A model generated the notes under the pieces. It searched no databases. It was not told where the DNA came from and was given only the letters and a program-made list of their open reading frames with translations. A DNA stretch of 64,000 bases from Sordaria brevicollis (taxonomy: Eukaryota > Ascomycota > Sordariomycetes > Sordariales > Sordariaceae). The translations under genes and the position numbers were made by a program. Every line of letters starts with the position of its first letter. The stretch's first letter is position 1. Where the stretch lies: NCBI GenBank assembly GCA_033439795.1, contig JAUTDP010000021.1, positions 124,001 through 188,000 of the forward strand, read 5' to 3'. Shown here piece after piece: positions 21,605 through 33,890 of the stretch.

Positions 21605-22742
21605 TCACCCTTGGCACGCAGGAGGATTCAGCGCCGTTTCCTTCAGGGCCCTCGCAGCCTCCAACACCTTGCGATGGCTTACTGCCGACATTGTCTGCAT
21701 GAGTTTCTTTTGCTCCGGGGTCATCATGGCTTCCGTTGCCGTATCCAGCCACGTCTCCCGCCCATACTCCTGCGTCAACAACTCGAACCTCTCCCTCCAG
21801 TCGACCGGGTCGGAAGGCAGCTGGTCCCGCCCAGCCCTGAAGGCTTTGTCCAAGATGTCCGGCCAGTTGCGCTTGTTGTCGGGGTCGCTCAGCGTGGCCG
21901 CCACGTCAACCGTCTTGTAACGTCTCCCAAAGTCCGGGAGGGCGACTTGGGTGCCCACGATCCTGATGCCGGGAAACACTCTTTTCATGGCCTTGCCAAG
22001 CGCGTCCGTCTGACTGTGCTCGATGCGTCGGATGGCCTCGACCTGCGCGCTCGCAAGAGCTATGAGTTTCAGATCATCCTTCATGGGTTCCAGAGGGCTG
22101 TATGTGTGGGCAAAATTGGTCAGTTAGGTGTACACGCCTAAACATGGGTATATGTTGTAGGTACTGGAGAGGTGTACATGGATGATGAAAGTTCCAGTGT
22201 GGCGGTGTCCCTTCATCATCTTCAGTCCAACAAACTTACAGATGTCCTCGAGCTTCCACCACCATATCTCTCCAGCCCTCAAGCACTTCATAATAGTACT
22301 TTTGCTTCCCCTCGCCACCGAGATCCTTCGGCAGATGGCCAGCCGCGAGGTTGATGGGCGCATTGATCGCATCCCCCTTGACCGCGAAAAGCGCCTTGGC
22401 CGTTTCCTCGGGCTTGTCGAGATTCAGCGGCGGAATCTGCCTGGGGTCGAGCTTGTCGTCCAAGAACCAAGCCGCTGCGAATTCCTGCCAGGTCATCTTG
22501 CCGTTGGGCAGGCTTCCTTGATGGCCCTTCTTCCTGTAAGACTCCTCGAACAGCTTTGCGTCCTTAACCGGATCAAGGTGAGGGTAGATGTACCGCTGCT
22601 CGGCGCCCTTGTACTGCCAGGCGATGTTGTAGATGCCGTAGGCGGACATCACCTCGAAGTAAACGGCGGGACTCTTGCTGGCGACGAGGCTTGCCCAGGA
22701 TGCGATGAGGGCGGTCCAGGCCCATGCTAAGCGTATCAGCAT
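21605..22742 (-). CDS. Secreted protein of unknown function, Cys-poor, helical
   Basis: Two exons, 22742-22240 and 22097-21605, with a 142-nt GTAAGT...TACAG intron, give 331 residues. The N terminus MLIRLAWAWTALIASWASLVASKS is a good signal peptide, followed by PAVYFEVMSAYGIYNIAWQY. The rest is predicted from composition to be mostly helical, rich in Lys/Asp/Glu/Ala, with almost no Cys and no motif I recognise. It lies between the two cysteine-module secreted genes, about 2 kb from each, and is transcribed divergently from the GH71 gene, with 2.3 kb between their starts. It may function with them, but only position supports that. Confidence 0.75.
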
Positions 22743-25017
22743 GATTGTGATGGTGCGGCCGGGCGCTTGGTGGTTTCAAGAGAGTGTTGTGTGTGAAAGA
22801 TGCTTGGAGAAGCAAAGAATGGAAAAAGGGCATGTATGGACGTCTCTGGTCCTAGCCTTGGGGTGTAAGAAGGCCGAAGGGAACGACTTTGATTAAGAAG
22901 TCAGTCAGTCATTCCACGAGCGTGAAGAGGTAGTCTAGCAAACATACCCGTCCAACTCTTCCTTCTTTTCCATATCTCGTACATGCTCACTCTCACCAAA
23001 CCCTACCTCTAGAGGTAGTAGAGTAGAGGTACCGCCAGGATTGAACGCGGTATACCTTGCCAAGGTACCTCTAGGTACCTACCTTCGCGCGTTCGTGGAC
23101 GCGCGGATAGACCGGCACGCTTCATCGTTTAGGTTCGTTGCCTTGAAGGCGCATGAAACTGAAAGGTAGCGTAGCGTAGGTAGGATTGGCGACATGTCCA
23201 AACAGTCTATTGTGGATGTTGGTGCGACATGTTTCAACCAACGCTAGAGGTATGTAGTAAGCTAGGTACCGTGCAATATCAACATGTCCACATCATGATG
23301 TTCACGGGCAGAGAGCTCAATGTAGGGGTAGAGGTAAGCAACCCCTACCGTAGACTACTCAGTACAAGTTGCCTCGGCAGACACAGAGGTACACGTACCT
23401 AAAGGTACCTCTAGCTTATCTGAGTATCTGACTTGTTGATATCACCAACAACGGTGACACTTCTGTAGACCATGTAACATCGACCCTGGAGACCGCCGCT
23501 CCGTGCCGTGTGATTGCTTGGTACAATGGGTCCTCATCATGGTAGGTACCTAGGTACCTGGGTTTTCATCGGAGACATGGAGTTGTTTTCTACATGTACA
23601 GTTCTTAGGTTAGCAGATGCTTCAATTTCGGCGTTTTCTCGTAGAGGTAGTTGTGAACATGAAGACGACGACTTTCTAACCGCCTCTAGGGAAAGACCTC
23701 TACCTAGGCAGGGGTTCTGATAGCGCCGTTCGGGCAGGAAAGGAGCAAGGGTACCTACCTTAGCTTTCGGCAGGTAGTAACCGGAATCGTTTAGAATAAA
23801 CCTAATGTGCAAGCATTAGAAATACCTACCACCCTGTACCAACCAACAACCAAACCGGCGGGACTGGAACTTTTGAAGCTACTGTACCTCCCCGAGTGGG
23901 TAGTACCTCTACATACATATGCCCCCTGAGCACGTCACCAAGGTAAACCCTGAAGATTTCCTACAATCGATGCAGGTGATCTCGGTTCACATCACGCACA
24001 GGGGACACTCGGGTGTAGGTTAGAAACCGTCGCATACGGCGACCAGGCAGAGAGTTCCAGGCTCCAGCAAAGTACTTCTAACAGTCCCATGATGAAGAAA
24101 AGTCAGATTGGACATAGTCGCCACTTCAATCCTTCCATGTCACCAACCTAAGATACCTCTACCCTAGTTGGGACGACGGTCCGTAGATAGTCTATCGTTT
24201 GACGAGACGTGCATATACTACATTGTCGAGTTGTAGTAGGCCCCCTCCCGACGGCCTGGAATGTGGTCTGTTGATGTGATGAGAGAACAATAAAGCACGG
24301 ATTTTTTTTTGAAAACTCTGCAAAGATAGTGTGGAAGGCCAGACACCTACCTACCTACCTAAGCTTAGAGGCATCATATCATGTTGGTGACTTGACTTGC
24401 CCCTTGCTACCTCTACTCTCTCGAGGTCTAGACATTCGGGTCCAAAGTCGTAGGCGGCTACTGATCTTGAGAGTCGTGCGAGAGAATTTCTCAAGGTGAG
24501 TGGCGGAGTGCTAAGGCTCCGGCAACACTTCCGTGGATCCGGTTCCGGACGGACTTGCGAAGGTACATGTATTGGATTGTACAAGGAAAGCGGGGAGCAG
24601 ACCTACACTAGGTACTAGTAGGTTGTAGAGGGAAGCTTGATTGACGATTCGGAGCATGTCCCAGAGGTACCTCTAGGTATTGACATCCAGAGCTAGAGGT
24701 AAGGAACAGACTGGGCCTTACACTACCCTTGCCTCATGTTGTGTGCCTGGCATCGAACAAGAAACCTTCATAAAACCATAGCGAGAGACACCTCTACATG
24801 GTGCTTGAGTTGCCGCAGACGCTCAACAGAACTCCTTCGCTGAGAGAGAGAAAGAGAAAGAGAGAGAGAGAGCTGATTCACTTCCTCGTTTCGACCCTTC
24901 TCTCTTCTTCTTCTTCTTCTTCTTCTTCTTCTTCTTCTTCTTCTTCACCCGCTCCCTTACACTACCTTGCCCGACATAACTCCAATCATTGGTAAACCCC
25001 CAGCCATCGGCAACGCA
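22743..25017. other. Long divergent intergenic region, motif-rich
   Basis: About 2.3 kb between divergent secreted genes. The TACCTCTA/TAGAGGTA and GGTACCTAGGTACC motifs are dense here (about 23003-23035, 23061-23083, 23390-23416, 23541-23562, 24664-24680). A GA run (24841-24871) and a (TTC)n run (24904-24946) lie just upstream of the GH71 start. No gene supported. Confidence 0.65.
24904..24946. repeat. (TTC)n microsatellite in the GH71 5' region
   Basis: About 14 CTT/TTC triplets, about 70 bp upstream of the GH71 start codon. A pyrimidine-rich leader is common in fungal promoters. Confidence 0.9.
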
Positions 25018-28000
25018 ATGCGGTGGTTAACTCTGGCAGTGGCCGTTGCCGCCACCGTGACTCAGGTCACGGCCAAAGCGGTGTTTGCCCATTTTATGGT
25101 ATGAACTCAATGTATTCCAGTCCAGTCCAGTCCATGTCCCAGCCCCAGCCGCCCCTCCTCGTTGACGCATTCTGGCCCCATTGAATGTGTGCAATGGACA
25201 ACAACCCATACCCAAGCTCAGATTTGACGCTAACTTTTTCATGTTCAACAAAAAGGTTGGCAACACGGAGAACTACACAACAAGCGACTGGCTGGATGAC
25301 ATGCGTCAAGCCAAAAAGGCACACATTGACGCCTTCGCCTTGAACATGGCCCACGGCGAAGAGACCAACGAGAAGTCGCTCGCCGCCGCGTTTTCCGCCG
25401 CCGCGAGCGAGGGCATGCAGCTCTTCTTCTCGTTCGACTACGCCGGCAACGGGGCCTGGCCCAAGCAAACGGTGATTGAATACATTACAAAGTATGCTTC
25501 CAGCGGCGCCTATTTTCGCCACAACGGTCAGCCCTTTGTTTCAACCTTTGAAGGGCCCGAACGAGCCGACGACTGGGTCGATATCAAGGCCCAAACGTCC
25601 TGCTTCTTTATGCCCGACTGGTCGTCCCTGGGGGCCAAGAAGGCCATGGCGGCCGGAGGCGGCGTCGCCGACGGGCTCTTCTCGTGGGCAGCGTGGGCGT
25701 GGGGAGACTGGGACATGTACACGTACACGGACGCGTCCTACGCCCAGTATATGAACGGAAAGCCGTACATGATGCCGGTTTCGCCCTGGTTCTACACCAA
25801 CCTGCCCGGGTACAACAAGAACTGGCTCTGGCGCGGCGACCGGGCGTGGGGAGACCGCTGGATCCAGGCGCAGTGGTGGCAGCCCGAGTTCATCCAGATC
25901 ATCTCGTGGAACGACTACGGCGAGTCGCACTACGTCGGCCCGGTCCGGAAACACGCCATGGGCGCCTTCGACATTGGCAGGGCTCCGTACAACTATGCCA
26001 CCCTGCCTCACGACGGCTGGCGCGACATTTTGCCGTTTGTCATTGACATGTACAAGAACGGCGTCGCCACCATCGATTATGAGCGGCTCGTGGCCTGGTA
26101 CACCTTGGTCGATCCGTCCAGATGTAACCCCAACGGAACAGTCGCCAATACCGCTTCCCAGCTGCAGCAGGAATTCGAACCCCACCAGGTAATGGACAAC
26201 AAGATCCATTTCGCTGCCTTGCTGCAGGGCAAGCCAGACAAGGTCGTCTGCGACGTTGGCGGCGACCTTACCGACGCCAAGGTCTATCAGGGTCCCGACG
26301 GCAACGGGGCCGGCATGTATCTGGGCGAATGTGACGTTGAAGGAAGAACGGGCGTGGTCCGAATCTTGGTCACACGAGGCGGGGCGACCAGGGTAACCGT
26401 CTTTGGCGACGAAATCTCAAGCGACTGTTCGAGGTGGAACGGCTTCACAAACTTCAACGCGCATGTGGCTAGCGGGTGGTCCTCGGCCGTCGTCAACGCT
26501 CGGGCGGCCGATATCAGCGAGGCTGTCTGCGTCAACGGAACCGGAATGCACGTCGTCAAGGACCTCTGCGAGTTCACGTGCTCCTTGGGATACTGCCCCC
26601 AGACTGCCTGCGTCTGCACTCGGCTGGGGAAGCAGCCTACCTTGCCCAAGCCCTCGGGGGTCGAGGGATACCCGTTGGGAGAGCTGGACGCGAGTGTCTC
26701 GGGGCTGTGTTCCTTTGCCTGCAACTACGGCAAGTGCTCTGACTTTAAAAAATACTGCTCCACCACCAAATTCCCGCTCGTCGTCCGGCCGCAGTCCCTT
26801 TTCGAGCCGCTCTACTGTGACGGCGGCTTGGCCCAGCCGGGACAGGAATACTTTGATGATCTTTGCAGTTTCACGTGCAAGCATGGATACTGCCCCCTCA
26901 GGCGCTGCATCTGTTCCGTCGGCTGGGGCTTCGCCAACATCCTCGACCCCAACACGACGACGACGGCCAAGCCTTTATCCGGCGTGGAGGACTATGGCCT
27001 CTGCAGCTTCGCCTGCCAGCGTGGTTTCTGCCCCGGCAACGTTTGTTTCGACAACGGCGAGTTCGACAAATGGTGGCTCTGGGGCCCGGACTATGACCCG
27101 ATTGAGGACCTGTACCTGGATGACGACGTGATCCCGAATCTAGGATGCGACCCTGCCAACAAGCCCCAGACGCTGGACGATCTTGCCAAAGCGGCTGAAA
27201 CCGGGTCGGTTCATTCCATATGCTGGAATCAGTGGGCGCTGGAGATACTGTTTGCAACGCTTCGGGGCATCGGAGGCGAGTATGAAGAGAGCCTCCAGGG
27301 CTATGACAAGCTGTTTTCGACTTATGAAAAGTACATCAGGGAGAGCGTCGGCCCGCAGCTGCAGAGGTTCGCCAGTCCAGGAGCCATGAGCTCGCCCGGG
27401 CTCAAGTACTTTGACTGCGTGGTGAAGCGGAACGGAAAGGTGTACTCGGAGAAACAGGGCTGTCAGTACATTGTCTTGGAGAGGCTGCCGGTTGACAACT
27501 GGCACATTGAGTATACGTTGCGGGATGAGAAGGGCTTCTTTGCCGAGGCCGACGAGAAACTGGGAATAGCGAGGGAATGGATCACTTTTGGCGAGGCGCA
27601 ACTCGAGAAGCAGTGCGACGACTCCATGGTCGGCGACGATGGAGCCCATATCCACAAGCCCAAGAAAGCATCGTACTGCAAACCCAAGATTACGAGCATG
27701 AGCAACTTTCCTATAGCCATTGACGAGGACAAGGTACGTGTTGAAACATGAACCCATCAAGTTGCACCCTAGCCCAAGAGGAGAGAGAAACGCTGACATG
27801 TGTACCTACCTTACCAACCAACAGATTGATGTGCCCAATCCCAAACTGGTGATGGAGGCAGCCATGGCCAACATGACCAATCTGCTCGACAGCGTGCAAA
27901 TGGCGCACTTTCTGGTGGCCACGTCGACCAACGAGGTGGACAGCTCGGACATTGTCACGGCGGCCAGCATGCCCGTTTTCCTGCTCCAACAAGCCGTCGA

Positions 28001-28415
28001 CGCCATGAACAACATCAAGAAGACGGGCGCGGACATCATCAAGGAAAACAAGAAGAAGCTCATCACCTTGATCCTGAGCATCGTGCTGATGGTGATTCCC
28101 ATCATTGGCGAGATTGGCGGGGCCCTGATTGGCGGAATGGCCATGATCGCACGCGTCATTGCCCTGATCGACATTGCGGGCAACGTGGGAATGACTGCCT
28201 ACGACATCATCGAAGACCCGGGGTCGGCGCCGTTTGCCATCATGGGCCTGTTGATGGGGTTCGCAGGAGGGACCAGGTCCGAGAAGAGCCTGGCGGATGC
28301 TGGCAAAGCACGCAAGGCCATGCCCGACACTGCCGTTACCAAGCTCGGCAAGGTCTTTAGCGAGAATGACAGGAAGGTCCAGAAGATTATCAATGCCTGC
28401 AGGTCGAAGAGGTAA
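25018..28415 (+). CDS. Secreted alpha-1,3-glucanase (GH71) fused to Cys-rich modules and a hydrophobic C-terminal domain
   Basis: GH71 enzymes (mutanases) cut alpha-1,3-glucan, a fungal cell-wall polymer. Three exons, 25018-25098, 25256-27733 and 27825-28415, give 1049 residues. Exon 1 encodes the signal peptide MRWLTLAVAVAATVTQVTA and KAVFAHFM, which joins exactly to VGNTENYTTSDW as in the family. GH71 signatures continue: IDAFALNM, LFFSFDYAGNGAW, GQPFVSTFEG, SCFFMPDW, WGDWDMYTYTD and IISWNDYGESHYVGP. A beta-rich region follows. Residues ~460-630 hold four cysteine modules (LCEFTCSLGYC, LCSFACNYGKC, LCSFTCKHGYC, LCSFACQRGFC). The C-terminal exon encodes a long hydrophobic, Gly-rich segment (~930-1002, with ILSIVLMVIPIIGEIGGALI) and a basic tail. 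Similar tails occur in fungal killer-toxin-like GH18/GH71 proteins; their role is not settled. The length is about double a plain mutanase. Confidence 0.9.
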
Positions 28416-29089
28416 ACTAAGTAGGGGTTAGTTTGAGCAACTGAGTCTAAAGGGAAGCTTTGGGTATTTGTAGGCAGAGGTAGACTAGCGTGCCCGGATA
28501 CCTACCTAGTGGTACCTATCGATCTGACATGAATATAGTCGTTTATAAGGAATGAATCCATACGTGTCTTTAGGAATCAGAGTGACCAAGGTATCTGGCT
28601 GCGACATGTCATCTCTCTGCCTGCAGGTGGAGAGTGACCGGTGGTGATATGGTGGTGGTATGAGCAGGATGTTGCATAGATTGGGAATGTTTACATGTAG
28701 TATACCTCTAGGATGGAAGGAAAGAAAATGGTTGGCAAAGTGGAAGTGCGGGTTGAGGCTCGAATGTTGCCGCGAGTTTGTTTTTTGTTGTTTGGTGAGA
28801 ATCGGATGAAAGCGACATACCATGGGTCCATGGCAACAGGACACTAGCCCTAACCCTTAGCATGTTCCTGCCTTCAACTCGGCGCCTGCAGGCAGCCCCG
28901 CAGTCATGTGCCCACGCGACGCGCTGCTTTGTTAGCGATTAAGATTGCTGCGATAACACTTATACACCCGCACTGCAAGCCGTAGAGGTGTTCGCGGTCC
29001 ACCATTTCACGTCTATACCTCCCGTCGTCTCCTTTTTGTCCATTTGCCTCAGTTCTTGAACAAATCAACCCAACCACCAATGCGACACA
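28416..29089. other. Intergenic with telobox-like CCCTAACCCTTA
   Basis: About 670 bp between the GH71 gene and the Dpb11 gene. A CCCTAACCCTTA motif lies at 28848-28859, 230 bp upstream of the Dpb11 start. No further gene seen. Confidence 0.6.
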
Positions 29090-32074
29090 ATGTCCAGCCA
29101 TCCCGCGTCTTCACCACGCGTTGGATCGCCATCGTCAGACCCCGATAATGCCCTATTCGACCCTTCCCATCCTCTCAAGGGCATCGTTGTGTGCTGCACC
29201 AGCATCTCTCCAGAACTAAGGGTATAGTACATGCCTTCAACATGCCTTCCTCAGCCTCGTCCTGTGCCATTTACAGCCTTAACAGCTGACAACTGACCTT
29301 GACATCAAACAGACAGACATTGGCAACAAAGTCGACGAACTCGGCGGCAAGCACAAACACGACCTCACCCCCGATTGTACCCACCTCATCGTCGGCGAAT
29401 ACGATACCCCCAAGTACCGCCATGTCGCAAAGGAACGCCCCGACGTCAAGGCCATGGCCGCCGGCTGGATCGAAGCCCTCCGAAAGCTCTGGGTTGAGGA
29501 CGCCGACATCGACTTTATCGCCCTCGAGAAAGAGTGGGAGCTGAGACCCTTTGAGACCGGCGGCGGCGAACCGAATCTGATTGACGGCACCATCGAACCT
29601 CGACGAAAACTCCTAATTTGCTCGACCGGTTTTGTGGAGATCGAAGAGCGCCAACACATCATCGACATGGTGGAAAAGGGCGGTGGAAACTACACGGGCG
29701 ACTTGACCCGCCGCGTCACCCACCTTGTCGTCTACAAGCCCGAAGGTCGCAAGTACCAAGCCGCCCATAACTGGGGCATTAGAACTGTCTCGGTCGAGTG
29801 GCTTAACGATTGCGTCGAACGTGGTCTAATACTGGATGAGAAATGCTACGATCCTCTGCTGCCACCAGCCGAAAGAGGTGTTGGCGCGTGGAACAGACAA
29901 AGTGGGCGCGTTGTCTCTCTGGGCAAGAGACTCAGGGAAAGTGCTGCCGAGGGACAAGAGGCCGGCAGGAGAAAGCTGAGAAAGACTGCTAGTATCAAAC
30001 TCAACAGCCAAAGGGACAGTCTCTGGGGGAGCATCTTGGGTGTGCCTCCAGCGGCCACTTCTTCACCTGCTGCCGCTGCTGCTGCTCCGGCTCCCCTTAC
30101 CGGAGCTTCGCAACCACAGCCGGCTGCTTCAGCACCCGCACAGCGCGATCCCAGCCAGCAGCCTGGTCCAGCAGAATCGGTTGATACACAGATGTCGAGA
30201 CTCTCGTCGTTTGGCGTACCCCAAGACGAGTTCATTTTCGCCTATTGCTGCTTCTACATTGCCGGCTTTGCCCCGAAGGAGACCAAGATCCTCGTCGACA
30301 CCGTCGCTTCTCTTGGTGGTGTCGTCTGCCAAACCCTCGAGGAGTGCTCAGCTGCCTCCGGCGCCCAAATGGCCCACCGGTTTCTCGTCGTACCACAGAA
30401 CTCGCAACCCAACAGCCATCCCCGTCTTCCAGATAATGTCTACATTATCACCGAATTCTACATTGAACGGTGTCTACACAAAAAGTACTTCTTCGACCCT
30501 ATTGAGCATGTCCTCGGCCGGCCCTTTGGCGTCTTTCCCATTAAAGACTTTGACACCCTCACCATCTCGACAGCAGGGTTTACCGGCGTGGACTTGAATC
30601 ATGTGGATAAAGCGATCAGGCAGTTGGGTGCTCAGTACGCAGAGAGGTTCACCGCAGATGTGTCGGTGCTGGTAGCGCCGTCGGTGTCTGTCATAAGGAA
30701 ACAGAAACTCGACATGGCGCTGTTGTGGAAGGTGCCAGTCGTCACCGCAGACTGGCTGTGGGAATGCATCAACACGGGGTTCAAGTGTCCGATGGAGGAC
30801 TTTCTCTTTCCTGAGCTTAATCAGGAGAGTCTTTTTGAAGGCCAGGGCAGTCAAGTCTCGGTGAAGGAAAAGACTCCGGAGAAACAAACAAAACCATCGA
30901 AGCTAGGCAGTGTCGACGAGGATCTCCTCCCAAAACCAGTTGCCGCCGCCGCCGCACCCAAAGCCCGCAGCCGCGTCGACGCCTCTGACTTTACCTCTGC
31001 TATCCGAGAGCAGATGAGATCGTCAGCATCACAGACCAAAAAGTCAAAGGCAACGCCGGCGGCGGACGAGTCCCACGACAGTTACGAGACGGCACCGAGT
31101 CAGCGACAAGCCAGCCCGACCAACACCACGCCCGGGAAGAAGAAGAAGAACAAGCCAGCGGCAAGTGCCGGCGCACCATTAGCCGACATCTCCAACCTCT
31201 CCCAGTCCACCACCTCTTCCAAACAAAAACAACCCCCGCGCAAACCACTAAGCAGGATCAGAAGCGAAATAGCTGATTCGGACGCCGAGGCAGAGGACAA
31301 CGACGACGATGATCTCCCTCTCCCCGGCGAAGAAGACGACCTACCGCCAGTTGCCGAGGAAGAAGAAGAAGAAGAGCCTGCTGAAACAACAGGCAACAAA
31401 CACAAACGTCAACAGTCCAAATCGCCAAGCAAGCTCAAAGCCCTCGACCAAGAACCGGCGATAGAAGACCCCGGCGAAACGGCCGAAGAACTCCGTCGGC
31501 GGCTAGCCAAAGAAGCAGAAGAGAAGAAAAAGGCCGAGAAGTTGAAAGTCACCGATCGCTTGTTTGACCTGCTGATAGAGCCCGCTGGCGATGGCGATGG
31601 CCATGGCGCTGGCGATGGTGATGGCGAAGGCGAAGGCGAGGCAGCCAGCGCGGGAGATGGAGAAAGCGTCACCGCAGCAGCAGCAACTTCTTTCACCAGT
31701 GCGGCGGGCCTGTCACGCTCAGCCTCCGACTTCCTACCTCTAGGTACAGCTGGCTCAGGCGGGCGCATCAGTTCCATGGCGGTAGAGGTAAACCAATCAA
31801 GGGAATCAAGAGCCGCAAGCGAATCCGCCTCTGTCTCTGTCCGCTCCGATCACGACGATGGTGTCGTCGGCGTCGGCGTCGGAAAACCAGGAGGGGCACG
31901 TCGTCGCAAAAGGGAGATTTTGGGAAGGGCGATGAGTAACGTCTCGGCTGCTAGCGATGATGCTAGTCATTCAGGGGCTGAGCCAGCCCCGCCAGTCAAA
32001 CCTAAACCTGAACCAGCAGCAGCAGCAGCAGCACCATCACCAAAAGCAGCACCATCACCAAAAGCAGCACCAGC

Positions 32075-32106
<32 letters not shown>

Positions 32107-32450
32107 CGAGACGCAAAACCCGCTCCTCGGACGTAGCAAGCAAAAAAGATGCCCCGCCTCCAACGCAGGTCGATTACAGAGATTTGGACTCACGCAAGGC
32201 AAGGCAGAAGTTACTTTCTATGCTTGGTGATGATGGGGATAGTATTCTGTCCGTCAACAATGACAATGACAATGACAGCGTCACTGGTGCCGCTGCAGGT
32301 TCAACTTCTAAGGAGGCCGCGGCGTTTGTTGAGAAGGATGGGGAGGGTGAGAGGAGGGGTGAGAGGGAGGGTGTGAGGGACAAAAAGAAGGGGAGGAATC
32401 CAAAGGTGTTTGGGGCTAGGAGGCCTACTAGGAGGTCGAAGGGGTTTTGA
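29090..32450 (+). CDS. dpb11: Dpb11/Rad4(Cut5)/TopBP1-type BRCT scaffold protein
   Basis: Nuclear scaffold for replication initiation and checkpoint kinase activation. Exons 29090-29221 and 29313-32450 (91-nt intron, GTATAG...AACAG) give 1089 residues. Four BRCT domains are visible. BRCT1 (~30-120) starts in exon 1 at KGIVVCCTSIS. BRCT2 (~138-225) has RKLLICSTGF and VEWLNDCVERG. BRCT3 (~350-430) has CCFYIAGFAPKE and ITEFYIERCL. BRCT4 (~459-535) has LTISTAGFTGVDL and TADWLWECINTG. The two N-terminal pairs match Dpb11/Rad4. The ~550-residue tail is disordered, with acidic runs, Lys-rich patches and a poly-Thr run coded by ACA repeats (32075-32108); it would hold the checkpoint-activating region. 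The start was chosen for in-frame joining into BRCT1; the GTATAG donor is unusual at its last base. Confidence 0.92.
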
Positions 32451-33890
32451 GTCTCTTGTTGGTACTCTAGCTAGTGCTGTAGGAACACCGACGTCTGGAG
32501 GATGCGGGCGGAAAAAAAGTTGCAAGGTGTTGGGTTCTTTGGCAGTGAACGACATGGATAGGTATCAAGATCAAGCAAGCAAGCAAGCATTAGCGTTGGA
32601 AGTTGGGCGTTGCAAAGTTGGAAGCAAATGGAAAGAAAGTAAGCAAATGCATAGCATGGATAGTATTTCAGTGTAGTAGTCTTTTTTAAGGGTGTCTTTG
32701 GCATCTCCACCGTAGAGGTAACAATAGGAAATCTGATTACAATTAGGAACAAGTGGTGGGTTTTTCGTCGCGCGGAAACGATTGAGGTTTCCATGATCCA
32801 GTCTAGATAGGTAGGTAGTCTACAGGTTAAGGAGTCTTAATCTCATACCGTGACATCAACTGACGGCTCCTGGCCAGTTAGTGTATTCTCCTTCTAGGTA
32901 CTCTACTCACGGATGAACCCAAGTTGACCATTGACATCCGAGCATCTTGTTATATCACCTTCGGTTAACAACGCCTTAGTACGGTATAGACGTGAGATAC
33001 ATGTAGTCTGGAGGGGCAAGATGCTCGCTGCCCGTCTGTCTCTGTCTGGTGCTTGCTTAAACGTTTGGTGTAAATCATAGTCCAGAGCACACCGCGCCGT
33101 GACCTCCAGTCTGCCTCCCAAACTCCAGTCTGATGTTATTTCGAAGACATGGATTTGGGCATGATTGTCTTCCACTTTCTTGATTCCAAACTGGATGTCA
33201 AGAAGTGGTGCGCGGACAGACGCCTAGGTGTGAGTAGGGGCAATAAGAACAGATCCATGGGACAAGGCTGACGTAGTCCCATACTGCCGCTGCAGTGATC
33301 ATGATGTAGAGGTATGGCTGGAGATTCGAGGTCATTACAAGTATCTCTTCACTAGGTAGTAGGTAGGAACTTACTTGGAAGGAAAAGCGGTATTACCAAC
33401 CCCAAGCCATCCGACCAGTCCGGCACTCGATTCAATATCGCTGATTGTTCTTTCCTAGGTATATACGGTAAACACCGCAACCACAAGGGTGCGGAGACGG
33501 GATGATGCGGATGATTTCGAACTTGAATGGGAAGGAGCGGGTCGGGACACCAGTCAACTTGAACGGTCGTCCCCCACCTGCTTCTTTTACTTGTACGCGG
33601 GCTGCCGCGGGCACTTGCTTGAGATCCGTGTCGCGAACAATTCCCAAGAGCCTTTCAACTTTTTTTTTGTCGGATTTTTCTTCCAACTCTCCATAATGGA
33701 TTGCTCAACTTGTCATATGCTCATTCATTTTCTTTTTACTCATTACACTTAAGTCTTTTCTATACATGAGTGGTCGTCATCATCATTACAAAGAAATAAC
33801 CGTGGTATATCCATCATGTCGTCCATTCCTCCCAAAAACAAGGTATCGTACCCAAAATCCGTGAAGCTCATTTCTTTCCAAAAGTCCAAA
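32451..33890. other. Convergent intergenic region
   Basis: About 1.4 kb between convergent stops, with scattered TACCTCTA motifs. Short open frames only; no gene supported. Confidence 0.6.

Noticed and set aside
25541..26209. 222-codon antisense frame in the GH71 gene
   Set aside because: GC-rich third positions keep the opposite strand open; the sense strand carries all family motifs.
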